From Planctomycetaceae bacterium (GTDB taxonomy: Bacteria; Planctomycetota; Planctomycetia; Pirellulales; Thermoguttaceae): a stretch of DNA of 6,341 nt. A program made the position numbers and the translations under genes. Location: contig JAITQV010000121.1 of the NCBI GenBank assembly GCA_031288765.1, positions 1 to 6,341 of the forward strand, read 5' to 3'. The notes beneath the pieces were generated by a model that made no database searches, had not been told where the DNA came from, and saw nothing but the letters and a program-made list of their open reading frames with translations. Shown here piece after piece: positions 5,993 to 6,341 of this stretch; position 1 is the first letter of the stretch, and each line of letters opens with the position of its first letter.

Positions 5993-6051
5993 GGCGGCTG
6001 TATAATATTTATTGTATAATATTTATTGTATAATACTTATCATACGCCGCC
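5993..6051. repeat. Three tandem 14-bp A/T units inside a GGCGGC/GCCGCC dyad
   Basis: TGTATAATATTTAT occurs at 5999-6012 and 6013-6026. A third copy with one change (TGTATAATACTTAT) is at 6027-6040. Each contains TATAAT. The array is bounded by GGCGGC (5993-5998) and GCCGCC (6046-6051), which can pair. It lies just past the end of the oxidoreductase gene and about 300 bp upstream of the six-HTH gene. It could be an operator array, a terminator-like structure or a replication slippage product. The TATAAT words have no well-spaced -35 partners. Confidence 0.7.
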
Positions 6052-6077
6052 CAAAAATCGAACCGGTATTGTTTTTT

Positions 6078-6341
6078 TTATCGTTTGAATTGGGTAAAGG
6101 TTGGCATTTCAATAATTGTTCCTCCTTCCATTGCCGATTTATGACCGAGCAAACCCGCAACTGTCCAGTTTGCCGCAACTTTGGCACTCACGTAAGATTT
6201 CCTTCCGTTTCGGATAGCACTTACAAATTCATGGACTAAATGCGGATGCGAACCGCCGTGACCGCTTCCCTGAATAAAAGAAACATGGTCTGCGTCCACA
6301 ATCCGGTTCTTCAAGGTGAAAGGAGCAATGTCCGCAGGCAG
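6078..6341 (-). CDS. Gfo/Idh/MocA family oxidoreductase, C-terminal fragment (5'-truncated by window edge)
   Basis: The frame is open to the last base of the window, so only the final 87 codons are visible; the apparent start at 6314 is an internal TTG. The family consists of NAD(P)-dependent sugar or inositol dehydrogenases with an N-terminal Rossmann fold, which is outside the window. The visible C-terminus has HGGSHPHLVHEFVSAIRNGRK, where the GGSHPHLVHEF block is characteristic, then ANWTVAGLLGHKSAMEGGTIIEMPTF. This matches the end of the Gfo/Idh/MocA proteins that planctomycetes carry in many copies, some exported. The substrate cannot be inferred. The stop TAA runs into seven further A residues, and no standard terminator follows, only the tandem-repeat dyad at 5993-6051. 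Confidence 0.85.
   Translation of the reverse strand: MPADIAPFTLKNRIVDADHVSFIQGSGHGGSHPHLVHEFVSAIRNGRKSYVSAKVAANWTVAGLLGHKSAMEGGTIIEMPTFTQFKR

Larger units (their letters stand above)
5702..6077. other. Gene-free region between the six-HTH gene and the oxidoreductase
   Basis: No open frame here looks like a gene. The region holds a candidate minus-strand promoter (5857-5884), an A/T-rich stretch around 5859-5920, the imperfect dyad GGTTCC/GGACC (5925-5941), and three 14-bp tandem units (5999-6040) flanked by GGCGGC and GCCGCC. The 5' leader of the six-HTH gene would be about 150 bases if the candidate promoter is used; I see no recognised riboswitch in it. Confidence 0.5.

Noticed and set aside
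5999..6040. CRISPR-like array
   Set aside because: The 14-bp units are directly adjacent with no spacers, and there are only three.

Overview
All recognisable genes lie on the minus strand. The set points to a member of the Planctomycetota, possibly a gut-associated lineage with moderate to low G+C. Two genes support this. One is a small lipoprotein (3697-4260) that closely resembles a family I know only from planctomycetes. The other is the C-terminal end of a Gfo/Idh/MocA oxidoreductase (from 6078 to the right edge), of the kind those genomes carry in many copies. The assignment comes from recognising families by eye, not from a database search.

In transcription order (right to left): (1) a 5'-truncated Gfo/Idh/MocA oxidoreductase. 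(2) About 370 bp without a gene, holding three tandem 14-bp A/T-rich units between GGCGGC and GCCGCC, and a plausible promoter. (3) A 337-aa protein built from six helix-turn-helix units and nothing else recognisable. (4) A 427-bp gene-poor stretch (4261-4687) with a nested palindromic repeat whose three 'GNRSPK' copies differ almost only at synonymous positions. (5) The planctomycete-type lipoprotein, followed by a strong intrinsic terminator. (6) A free-standing protein of the 2-hydroxyacyl-CoA dehydratase (HgdB)/activase-associated superfamily, followed by terminator hairpins. (7) ettA, the ABC-F translation factor. (8) A 289-bp gene-free left end with a split 21-bp direct repeat and what looks like a dispersed intergenic repeat.

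The genes do not form an obvious pathway. Gaps of 152-427 bp and terminators between several of them suggest mostly single-gene transcription units. ettA is housekeeping (translation under energy stress), the dehydratase-like protein suggests radical or low-potential Fe-S chemistry in an anaerobe, and the lipoprotein is lineage-specific. The most unusual object is the six-HTH protein, flanked on one side by tandem A/T repeats and on the other by the nested palindrome. A functional link between the protein and these repeats is a hypothesis only.
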